Assembly (NCBI GenBank): GCA_016165875.1
Contig: JABBOT010000023.1
Span: 2,480,001-2,544,000, forward strand
Length of the DNA stretch: 64,000 bases
Direction: 5' to 3'
Origin: Acanthopleura granulata
Taxonomy: Eukaryota > Mollusca > Polyplacophora > Chitonida > Chitonidae
The translations under genes and the position numbers were made by a program. Shown piece after piece: positions 46,731 to 58,500 of this stretch (the first letter of the stretch is position 1; every line of letters begins with the position of its first letter). The notes under the pieces were generated by a model. The model saw only the letters and a program-made list of their open reading frames with translations, was not told the origin of the DNA and searched no databases.

Positions 46731-49120
46731 CAAAATGCTTACCTTTGGTACGGGAAGGTGACGTTTTGATACATTTGTCTTAAGCTGACATTATCAGGTT
46801 GTGGAAATTTGAATTTCAGGCTCTACATAAGCTCTACAATGATGATTCAAATTTTCAGTTAATTCAGAGTTGGTTTTGTGGAATCGGGCCCTGTTCAGCA
46901 CTGCCAAGTAAGATCATCCACCAGTTCTGGCGTAGAATTTGGGCATGTTGATGTTGCAGTGGAAGTTGTCTTTGTCCAGAATTAAGTTCCTCTTGCAAAG
47001 AATGCAAGAATGGTGACCTTTTTTTTTCATGATGGTCTTCGGCAATCCAGGATTTGAGACGCGCATGTAGGGATCATTCAACCATAATGCCTGCCCAAAA
47101 TATATTTACCTTAAAGCAATTTATCTAGAAAGCTACCAAGGTCCTGGAAGTTGGATTATCACAATGATCAGATAGCAAATGTAAGAGTCAGCTGAAATCT
47201 GGAACAACTAAAAATTAAACAAAACATCTTTATCGAGGGTCAGAATTCAAAATCATCGCAGAATGCAAACTGAAAGAACGCAAGCTTCTGAATGGGCATT
47301 GTTATATTTTCCTCATTGAAATGTCATCATTGATAGGTTATTTAATATGTAGCAAAGAAATTCAGAAATGGAACCGTACTGATCTCCTTCATATGCACTC
47401 CGTAAATTAAATAAAATGTGATACAGAAAACAGAAGAGGTGGCTTCTGGGGCAGGTGTTCTTCTTAACATCCCGAGGGGTCAGCATCATAGGCTTCATCT
47501 TGTTAGTATATACCAAGACAACATCAATGCAGTTACACTTACGGCCTGTATATATTAATATATCGTGTCAACTTTAATGTGATATGTTGGCCCTCCAGGC
47601 GCTGACTTTACCTGGTGCCCTAAATAAATATACCGCTCCGTTTGACAATAAACCGTGGGATTGACCAGGTGTCACCGATAAAGATGTGTCACCTCGATGA
47701 TTCATGCAATTCACCCGGGACGTCTATTCTATGTATATATGCCCCCGTTGTTCATAATGACCTGTGTCATAACCACAAGGATTGTGGCTTGACACGTAAG
47801 CCTAATGCAACATTCCTCTGAAACACTTTTTCAATAAGTCTACGTATCGTATATCGAATTCTCGCATACACGAATCTGCAGGTTACATTGAATTATGCAT
47901 AAATTGTCCTCTATTCTATACAAAGCGTTCCGTAGCAGGTATCCATGAATACTTCAATCGCTATATAACTTACCTAACCACATGATCGATCGAAGAAGAT
48001 ATATGTGCCTTAAAGAAACACATTTGAGCTTTGATCACAGAAAACATTGGATATTCTAGAAAAAAAAATTCATATAATCGTTGAGAGGTGACAATTTTCA
48101 TTAAAGGCTCTGTCTCCCTTACGACATTCATTCTTTCATGTTACATGTCGAATCTGACGTAAGAGATAGTCTGGTTTTATTTATTCTTTTCTGTCTAATA
48201 GCCATGACAGATTTGGGGGTTTGACAAACATACCGCTATACGTGTGTTTGTCAAGTCTGTTACTTGACGTCCGTTATCTCATGTCGGAGTTTGGTAATCT
48301 TCAAAACCACACGTATACTGATGGAATAAAGATTAATTTAATCAAATTTGGTTTCAAATCTAAAAATGCTGAGGTTAAGAACTGATCAGATTTTGTTGTC
48401 TGTTTACTTTGTCCTTTTGGTTTCGTTTTAAAAAAAGCTATGTTCGCACGGTGCGCTTTGTGAATTTGACTCGTCTAATTCGAAAAACGACGCAGGTTAT
48501 TGTTCGAAATCAACAAATTATATATCAAAAAATGGTTTGTTTTTCGTTCGACCAGTCGAATTCAACGAGTGTACATCAGAAATCGCATTGTCTAAAAAGC
48601 TTTGCTAGTTTACTGTTTGCCTGTTAGACAGAAAAAATGGCGAAATTGACTCAAATATTGTTTCAACCTCTCTTATGAGGATCTTATAACAACTGAATAA
48701 GACGGACACTCTGTCCGTTGGGAGACGTTTTAACCTCTCGGACTGGTTTGGCTACTGCTTGTCTTCAAGATTATTCCTGAAGCACTTGACCGAAGTTGAT
48801 GAAATTTGTTTTTAAACTTTCTTATACTGGGACCTTAATAACTAGTAAACAGTTTGCTACCTGATTTTACATCCGCTGGATCGCATTTTAACCATTCTGA
48901 GCTCATGGAGTTTACATTCCGAGGTACGTATATAGTCCTGTCAGGCCAGAGTACTGGTATATTAGAGTAATGCATGTACCTTTAATCCCACGCTTCATAT
49001 CTTCATTCAGTGCGTTTTTTCACCTTGGAGGGTTGGGGGGAAGGGGGCTTTTATAGAAATCATTGTCCGTGAACCTCAGTGACTCTCTTTCATTATTTTC
49101 CATTTTGTCAGAGCAAACAC
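46731..49120. other. intergenic, no gene recognised
   Basis: Includes a small hairpin at 48222-48257 (TTTGACAAACA against TGTTTGTCAA) and a decayed TIR end at about 46879-46893. No supported exon. Confidence 0.5.
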
Positions 49121-49125
49121 AATAT

Positions 49126-49350
49126 GTACACTAGACAGGCCTTTCTTATGGATATACAACTTCTTGGTTTATTAACACGACGTTTCGATGTAGATACTAA
49201 CATCGTTATGAAGTGAAGTGACATCACTTGATAACGATGTTAGTATCTACATCGAAACGTCACTTGATAACGATGTTAGTATCTACATCGAAAGCTCGTG
49301 TTAATAAACCAAGAAGCTGTATATCCATGAGAAAGACCTGTCTAGAGTAC
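49126..49350. mobile_element. 225-bp fold-back (palindromic) element
   Basis: The left arm 49126-49209 and right arm about 49267-49350 are reverse complements over about 84 bp with only a handful of differences; outer ends are GTACACTAGACAGG and CCTGTCTAGAGTAC. The arms contain CTTCTTGGTTTATTAACACG and TTTCGATGTAGATACTAACA. The centre holds an extra inverted copy of the 36-bp ATAACGATGTTAGTATCTAC segment, so that segment is present three times. Confidence 0.88.
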
Positions 49351-49680
49351 TTCCATCCCAACTTCTAAATGCCACTCAAACAAGAATTACAATACGTGTA
49401 TATACAACGTTACACCATGTATGTGGGCCTGTTGAGAGATGTTGTGTGTTATGTAAGTTTCAACTTTTTGTGGAGGTAACCCATGTCTAAAACCTGTTTG
49501 TGGGTTATTGTACAAAAATAAGATTATTTCTTCATACGTTTAACCCACATGTAAAGCAGTAAAAAAGTACTATTTTCACAGATTGGATTGTCAATTTTCA
49601 ACTTCATACTAAAAAAGTTTTCAGGCATACGAGGACATGATATGTGCACATGATATGCACACACAATATTTGTGGAGGAT

Positions 49681-50017
49681 ATGTATGTATGCATGCCTGG
49701 GTTTTACATCGAACAAGTTTTCAGTCATATGACAATGAGAAATCCTCAGAATGTATATATACTGTGTCTTCTTGTGGCACAGGGAGTGCATGCCGCCAAA
49801 GTGCTGCCGCCACTGGAACATCATGCCGAAGACACCAGACATGACACCCCACTCAGTCACATTATACTGGCAGCAGGCCGATCAGCCCTGTTTCCTTGCT
49901 CTAACCTTTCAACAGTAGCATTTTTGATGCCTTTGGCATAACCCTACCTGGGATTGATCCCGGACCTCTTGATCTCAGAGACAACTTTCTAACCATCAGG
50001 CCAGTGAGGTGGCCGTG
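49681..50017 (-). mobile_element. tRNA-derived SINE, group C, full length
   Basis: The minus strand begins with a head having an A-box-like TGGCCTGATGGTTAGAAAG and a B-box-like GGGATCAATCCC. The plus strand ends of the body read TGCCGCCAAAGTGC and GAAGACACCAGACATGACA. Colinear with the copies at 23.3 and 21.3 kb. Confidence 0.8.
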
Positions 50018-50244
50018 GATGATATGTGGCTTCCACTTGTGCTCGGATCCACTGATCCCCAGGACAAATGTTTTGGAGTACAACAAATGACAAATAGTTG
50101 AGAAAGTCAGCTGTATATAAAGAGCAATTTTTGAGCCTGGCATTAAACAACAATCAAATAAACATATAAATATGAGAGAACAGGTGACCATATAAGTACA
50201 TTAAGTTTGTATAATGACAGACAAGAGCTTATCAGTTTACATTT

Positions 50245-52577
50245 CAAACTTTATTTTATTTAAATGAATTATTTACACACCATGAATAATCAAACAGGTC
50301 AGTGCAGAAACTTTGTTACCTGATTTAAATTAGTGTCTAACAAATATTCTTTGTTATAACGAAACAAGCCAAGGACAGGAAAAACATCACTGTTAATACA
50401 GATGCAGCGGCCAAAATTAAGTCTGTAGATAACATCACTGTTAGCAACTTTGTCCATGTATTCTGTACCAGTTGACATATAAAGAAAGTAATTCCACAGA
50501 GAATCAGGTTAAATGTTGACAACGCAAAATAACAGATCTGTGGTGAAATCCATGTGAAGGAAGAGGGTCTCTTGAGCCCTTCAAAACCTATACTGTAAGT
50601 GCTTGAACTAATATCAGTATTCATCCAAGCCAAGACCGGTCCAGTAGAATTCAAAGCTTTATAAGTACTGGACAAAGTCGTCAGCCCTGCGTTAAGCCGT
50701 CAGTATTGAGTAAGGCTTTCAGCACTGGACAAAGTAGTCAGCACTGAGTTAGACTGCCAGCACTGGATAAAGTTTGTCAGCACTGGATACACCTGTCAGC
50801 ACTGAGAAAAGCTGTTTTCTCACCAAAAGAACTAAGTATCCGTCTTGTTCTTTCAGGCGAATTTAGATGATTTTTAACAAGAGATCATGCGCTTGTACTC
50901 AACAGTGTCACTAAGTGTCAAGCCACCATTGTAAGTAAGATCTTTATAGGTAGCCGAGATCGATGGCCTATTCATGTTACAGTAATGAACACATAAAACT
51001 AATCGATTAGGTCATAAAAGATCATCCAACTGACAAGTAGTGATGCCATAGTTGGTTGATCTCATTTAAAGGTACATGTAAAAGCAAATGGCAAATATTG
51101 CATTACAACTGGGCCATTCTTAGCTCTCAGTTTAACTCAGCTCTTGGATGTTCCTCTGGAACTTCTAATCAGATTCCTTATGAAGCCTAAAATCACATCA
51201 GAGCACAATACTGATAACTTTTAAATAAGTCAAATTGTCATCGCTTCCACCAAAGATTTTCAAAGAGCCAGCAAGGAAAGTAAGTTATCCTGCTCAATAA
51301 TAGTCGCTGAATCTGCCAATCTGTAGCATTTAAACAATAAATTCACAACTTGTAATACAAACAATCCTTTTAAAGTTTTAAATTATTCATATTTCAAAAT
51401 GCAAGAGAACACACAAAAAAATTATTTAGTGCTCTCGGTCACTGTTAATACATCACAACATGCAATGGATTCTTGTACAAAAGTACTCACAACTTAATGG
51501 TTATCCCTCTGTCATGTGCTATTTAAAATACTTCAGCCATGAAAATAACATATGCACATAAACTCAACAAAAACTTGGTCCATTAGAAACAAATCAGAGC
51601 ACTCATTTTACATAATTCATGAGCACACGGGAGGTCACACAGCTCATGAACAACAGAGCAAATAACACACATGGAGAGGATATCAACTGGGGGATCCCCA
51701 CGGAAGAGAAGAGCACTACGTCAGAATGTATTACAGTCAATACACTGAGCTGCAACAAATATACACAAGTATTAAGTTATATTACAACATTTACAGATTA
51801 AATCGCAGAATAGCATACACAACACTGTTTTATTCGAAATGGTTGGGTTGGGGGGTGGTGGGATTTTCATGAAGTGCGTGAAATTCATATTTGCAAGAAG
51901 AGTGGGATTCAATGTTTCCTACTCCAGGTTATTTACAGCTTATGTAATGCCAAATCTAGCAATGCTTAAAACCTTCACGTTTTGCTGGTTCAATGTTCTA
52001 CTCCACATCCCAATGATACTTTATCATGCCTGAACATCACTCAGTTTAAAGGGCAATTTTAGATGTATGTTTAAAACAAACTTTTTGGCCACATTCACTC
52101 TTCCTAAGTAGAGAAAAATTCATCACATTTTCAGTATTGTAAACCAAAGGCAATATCACTTTAAGAACTCTGAAAAGCATAAATATTGGCACCAAGAAAT
52201 ACATCTGCTTAGTATCCAGCTACACATAATATGTATGCTCTACACATACATCACCAGCATTTCAAACATTTCAAACTGAACACCACTGCTACACGGTGAA
52301 AACAACGTTTCTGATCAAGTAGAAAAGTGAAATGAAAAAGGAGCTTAAATATTTCCAATTGACTAATGAGCTGTCGGAGCAAACAACTGAAGGAAAAAAT
52401 TAAGTAAAAAATGCTTACATATATTATTTCCTTAAATTTTCATTCAGCATTGACAATTACAGCTGAGTCAGCACATCTGTTCTGTTCTGTTAACAAGCTA
52501 TTTAATATTAGGCTTATTGTCTACTTGTGGAAAGCTATAAAGCAGTATTTGCATTCCTTGTGGCAGATAATGTGGAC
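50245..52577 (-). other. 3' flank / presumed 3' UTR of TOLLIP
   Basis: No gene is recognised with confidence. Candidate minus-strand AATAAA signals are at 51829-51834 (about 745 nt after the stop) and near 50251. The stretch includes a ~20-bp degenerate repeat (GTCAGCACTGG(A/G)) at about 50665-50815 and a membrane-protein-like ORF at 50337-50624. Confidence 0.4.
50337..50624 (-). CDS. unrecognised ORF with two predicted membrane segments
   Basis: From the ATG at 50624 the ORF has 95 codons and TAG. It opens with a Ser/Thr-rich stretch and has two long hydrophobic segments (ICYFALSTFNLILCGITFFI and, after about a dozen residues, LILAAASVLTVMFFLSLACF). The frame extends a further 29 codons upstream to a TGA without an ATG, so it could be the last exon of a spliced gene. 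Its place in the TOLLIP 3' flank on the same strand, with no upstream partner exon found, makes it doubtful; it could be transposon-derived. Confidence 0.2.
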   Translation of the reverse strand: MNTDISSSTYSIGFEGLKRPSSFTWISPQICYFALSTFNLILCGITFFICQLVQNTWTKLLTVMLSTDLILAAASVLTVMFFLSLACFVITKNIC

Positions 52578-55500
52578 TTAGTTATCAGAGTTCATGGACA
52601 AGAGAGCATTGATAGAAGCGTCCTTATTTCCCCGGTTAGCCTCAAACACAGACTTGATCACATCCTCCTCCATGTCAGGAAACATGTCCTTGGCCTGTTT
52701 AAGGTCCTCTTCTGTAAACATAGGCTGCTGTGGCATGACATTTCCCACTGGCTGTGTGTAGACTGCAGAAGGAAAAAGAAGGGAGGTAAATGACAAACAG
52801 AACTAACAGCAGTTATCCCCCCCCCCCCATTCAAAATGCAGTATAAGACACAATAATCACAAATATTACATGATATCATAGCAAAAGGAAACTAGAAAGC
52901 TTTTCAACCAAAGCAAATGATTCCAATACTCCTAATAACTGTAATAGTGTATTAATTTGTCAGAATATCACACCAGGTAGAAGATGATAAGTTAGACATT
53001 GCACAAAATGTTATTAATCATTATGAATGACATTATAAAAAGGTTGAAAAAGAATACCATTAAATCTAGTCAAGAAGTTCAAACAACATACTACAGACAA
53101 GCAGTAGCCAATGAGAACTGCTGAGACCTAAAAACAGACAGGTACGACACCAATATCTAATCAGCCACAAAGGTAACCATAAGAATTCTGCTCGGTAGTT
53201 AGTGGAATATCTTGGTGCCGGACGCCAGAGGGCGGGCAACACAAAATCAGTATGTTTCCTCTAGCATAAGTTTTAGAAAACAATGAACAACAGTGTCCTA
53301 TTACTTGAATGGTGCATTTTGCAATATCAAGAGAAACATGGCATGGGAACAATGTCAATTCAAGCAAAAGTACAACCTTGTCACACTGACTTGTATGTCT
53401 CAAAAAAGAGGCAGAAATACGTCCAAAATACAATAACATACGACTTACCCATGGGCTGTGTGGGGTAATATGTGACCCCTGGGGCCATCATGGGCACCAT
53501 CATCTGAGGGGCAGCTGGGTACATGAACCCAGTAGAGGGTGGCAAGTTCTGCACTGGCTGGAAAACACAGAAACAATGGCAGCCATTACCAGGAGAGATA
53601 TTGTGGCTTAGGGAGTACTGATGGCCAAATGATCCACTCTTATGCTTTGACAAAATGACAGAATGTCCAGCCATTGTCTGATTGGACTGTTGTTTTCTGC
53701 CTCTTCTGATTGTACCCATTCTCGGTTATTTCATGTGTATGGCAACAGTAAATTTCAGGGGAGGTAATCAGTAAATGTCAGGTGGACAGCATCATACATT
53801 TCAGTCTTAAGCACCTGATAAATTCCCTGTCATAAATTGGAGACGAGCATCCAGAAGTCAGACAAACATACTGACTGCATAGACAAGACAGTCTTATTAT
53901 AAAAGAACCATCTGTCTTTATTCAGTGTTTGTTTTGAACACGGACTTAATGCCAAATACACAGTAAGCTGAAAGCTTACATTCTGTAGTATACAAACAAA
54001 AAGATGACTTTTGGGTACATTTCTCAGCCTTCGTTCTACTTAAGTAAATAAATCGCAACTACAATTGGAAGTATGTGGAAAAACAGCTTGCATATGATCA
54101 AAATTTACCTGGTTTTTAGAAAATGTGACCTGCACAACTCTACTCACAATGAAAGACATGACAAGATTGATCATTCCCTCTTTGTCGTCTCCTTGACGAC
54201 CACTGAGTGAGTACCAATCATCGACGGTCTCCCCATTAAACACAGTGTCAGGCAGCTTGATGTGAGCCCAGGCCACGCGGTCATCCATGGAGAAGGCTCG
54301 CTAAGGATAAACAAACAAACTCACCGTCACAACAGTCCAATACTGGGCTTGTGGCACTGTTAATACCAACAGAGAACAGTTCCCAACTCAAATGTGCAGA
54401 TCTGGGAAATAATTGTGGAGTGTTTTGAATTAGTATAATGACATTATCATTATACTCAAATCATTATACTCAATGTCATTATCATTATACCTCTAAGCCT
54501 CGGAAATAGCAATCAGAAACAGTACGACAAATTCACACTAGGCCAAGTAAAACCCAGTTCAGCACAATATGACCAATACAGATATGAACTTTGGCTAGCG
54601 GCGGTAACTAAATAACACCCACCTCATCAAAGATTTCCACATACATGGTATCCACACCAGGAGCCATGTAACTGTTCAAAAACATATAACAAAGATGAAG
54701 TGAACAGAAGAATTCCAATCTGAGTCCTCCAAAACATCACTTCCACTTGACTTATAAAGAATATGATTTCAAAAGCCAATAAAAAAAATATTTGTTTTTT
54801 TTTTGTTACGACCAAATTTTGATCTGTTTCACAAGATCAATATAGGGGGGTTGAAAGATCAGATAAAGGTATACAGATCAGTTCCAAACTCCAATGTAAA
54901 CAATCAGTAAATTACCATGTATGTCTTTTTTCTTTTCTTTTTTTTTGTGAACAGGTTAACCATTATATATTTCCAAGATCCAGTGACAGGTCCACTTACA
55001 CTAAGCAAAAGACAGGGGCATGCTGGTTGTAATATGTCTTACCATTGTATAGATTTGGCCCATCTGGGGTTCTTGGCCCCATTCACGGCAGTGGGCGTCT
55101 CGAAGACAGCATGGCCCACTCGGATTCGACAGTAGGGATCCATCTTGGTGATCCCATAGTTCTTAGCAAGCTTTGCCTATTAAAACAAGTGTGACTTATC
55201 AGAATGATAGTTATAAATTCATTTATTTTCCAAAAACACTACTCCACAAGTTTACACTTATGCATGTATGTAACATATAGTTATCGTTGATACTGCAAAA
55301 AGCTGATGGTGAAGGGCTATCTTTCATCAGATGTCTTCACTCCCTGTGGCAAGTAACTGCTGAATTATAATTACAAGTTTTCCAATTTAATAAATGAGGG
55401 TGGGGGGAACTGGAGTGATACGTGTCCTTAGTGATACATGCATCACAACGTCGTTTGAGAACCTAGAGAACAGTGCCATTCATTTGTATCATCGTCATCA

Positions 55501-58500
55501 TCGCTTTCACCATCCCGGTCGGTAAAAGGTCCATGCAGAAAGGTGAAAGTTGAACAAGTGCTTGGAGTAAACAACTGCCCTTTGCTCTTCACAGGGGGGT
55601 TATTTGACAGTTGGATTCCACCATAACACCTCATTGGTATAAAAAACGCCTGATAAGTTCCATCAACCATCAGACCTATGAGTAGCCAGGGCAACCATAT
55701 AACCCATGAAATGTTACAGACAGAGAGCATACATGAAGCAGAATAACCACCGGAGCCTGCTTCACAAAATGCTTGTAGTGCCATGTGCACGGAACTAAGA
55801 GGGAGCCGTTCTTTTCCAGTGGCTTCCTGTATGACATCACAAATTCGTGTGTGCTACTGAACACCTCCTCAGCAGATTTCCACTGTGAAAAGCACACACT
55901 AGGCACGGGAGGTAGTGATGCATGAGGCCGCTCAAAAAGAACAGCTCCTCTAACTACTAACTAGGGTGATCTAGTAGGTAACTGCGTGCATATAATGTTG
56001 TGTGCATTTCCTGAAACAGGTCCCAGATGCACAGAAAACTGTTGGATACACCCGATAAATAGTACTGGGGACAAGCAGGAATGATGTATCTGGCCCCTAT
56101 CTGAAATCTACACGTATATGTTCATGATGAAAGCTAAAGCAATGGTATATGTAAACAACTGAGGCAGACATGCCATCAATGTCGTGCGCGTTGGACAGAG
56201 ACATGTCATGTATTGTGCTATAAATAATCATCACGTACATATTTAATCTGGCCTTCATGTTATAATGACAGCTACCACATTTGACATTATCACCACATGC
56301 ATAAATATAATTGAGGCCTACTTTGCAACAAAATCAGTGGTTCAAACGCAAAGACAGTATGTAAGGGACGGCCCCTCAATGTCTGAATCCTGGACGAGTT
56401 GTTCTGTTATGAACACAATACATGCATTTGAAGGTTTAGGTCAAAAGTTGAAACAGATAGTTAATGGCAAAAATTATGGAAGTTGTCTCCCAGTATAAAT
56501 ACTGGTATGGAGGTGTTATTCTCCCAGTACATATGTCATCACACAAAACTATCTGTCATCAAGAGTTAGAAGTCCAGACACATTGAAATTAACTAACAAC
56601 ATTCTGTACAGTACAGAAGAGATTTTAGTAGAACAACAGCTGAAAGTCTTGAATTAGAAGTTGGCAGATTCAAAAATATTCCCTACAATAACAGGGTATG
56701 TGCATTTATCTTATGTGACCTTCAGGTCGTACTGAACCAGTACCATGTTGTTCTTATCTGTTTAGCCTCAAATGCTCTGAGTTTAGAACTATTGTCTAAA
56801 ACTAAGTCTCAGAGTCAAAAACATTCATAGATTTGTGCTGTTCAAGTCTTCCAGAAAGCACAGCAAATGTAAAATACAAACTGTTTGATGTTGCATCAAT
56901 AATGCATGTTGCACCTGGCTAGTGTCGTTGTACTACACTGATATCATGTTTGGGCCTGTGGCCATATGGACAGTAAACATATTCAATTAAATGACATGTA
57001 TGACATGTGTCTCTAATGAAATAGAAGCCTGAGATAGCACAATGTTAACAGCCTGCGGGGCACAAAGTTGAGTAGCCCTCAAAGTGATCAAAGACTGTTG
57101 GTATAACACCTGTGCTGTACAAACTTTCTTCTATTATCTGAACATCGGCCATGATAGAAGAGAGTAAGAGGACAAACTATAACCGACTCATTCAAGAAAG
57201 CCTGGTTTTCATCCCAGAGTGGAGTTCTGTTTACATTTATGAAGGTGAATAGAAAATAGCACGGTGAGTGTCATACCTGTAAATCATGTCTAACATGTAC
57301 ATGACTAACATCTACTTGATTCTTATTTCACCATGGTATTCTCCAGTGCCACATCATACATATATGTTGTCAGTTCTAATTCTAATGTGACCTCTTTGCC
57401 AACTTTATTTCTGCGAAAGTCAGTATGCTACAGAGAGGATCTATAACACATAGCTTGAAGAGGTCCATATCTACCATCTAGCATAAGACTGATGGAATTG
57501 TTTGTAGCATCTGTGTATCATATACATTTAGACTACTGCCATCACTTAGTCATCAGTTCAATAACATGATGGCAGGTGGTTTCCTAGCCATTTTTTCATT
57601 GTGGTAACTACTACGAGAAATATTGGAAAACTGAGTTTTAGACAAATTTGTATTGAGTTTTCATGAAATAAATTGAGTTTCAAAACATTTTAAGTAAAAA
57701 TATTGAGTTTTCTGATATGTTCAAATTGAGTTTCTAAAAAAAAGGGGCTATAAACAACAGCCTATGTACAAATGTATTTATACTACACTGGTTTTGGTCA
57801 TGTGATAACAACTTCCATAACAATGAGAATTACCTGATAGTCACTTTGTTTCATTCACAGACACATACCTGAAAACCAACCCCAGTTGACCTCTCAGTCA
57901 CCTTATAAATCTTTCCAAATTTTTGAAATGAAAACTCAGTCAAAGTATACTCAAAGTATTGTACATGCAATGGATATAAAGTGACAGAATGATGGACAGT
58001 GAAGTCACAACTAGACCTCAAGTTATGGAATGAAAATTCTCAAGCATACGTGTAGTGGACTCATAGAGCATGGAGAATGCCTTTTCCTGTTCAACGCAAA
58101 ACCTCATCTGATCACAGGCTTCAGAGCTAAAATAATTCAAACTTGTAACTGGTACAGGAATACTGATCCCCCCATATGATGTACCCACCTGAACAACAGT
58201 GACGGAGAGTTTTCCTGTGATGTTGGAAGGCTGGCACACATAGCCTGCTTGCTGCTGAGCCTGTAGAATTTGAGCTATTCGTGCATCTTCTGCCATTTGC
58301 TGCTGCTGTGGGTTTGCCTGTACTCTGAGAAAGTCCTCCGGTAAATCCCCCAGCATTACCTGAAACAAAGACAAAATATGTATTGTTAGGCAAATCACCT
58401 GTTACCTGTGATAAAAATAGAAATATCATCAGGTAAATAACCCTGCATTACCTGTAACAAAGATATAAAATTATCAGATAACTCACCCTGCATCACCTGT

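Noticed and set aside
49644..49941. Plus-strand ORFs of 66 and 89 codons
   Set aside because: Both lie inside a full-length group C SINE read in antisense; the same peptide-like text occurs at 21.3 and 23.4 kb because the element is repeated.
54425..54495. AT-rich repeated CATTATCATTATAC words in TOLLIP intron 4
   Set aside because: A short low-complexity duplication without further structure.
58127..58429. 100-codon minus-strand ORF overlapping TOLLIP exon 2
   Set aside because: It is exon 2 read in the wrong frame, prolonged through the 45-bp array; the correct frame is fixed by exons 1 and 3 and by the protein family.
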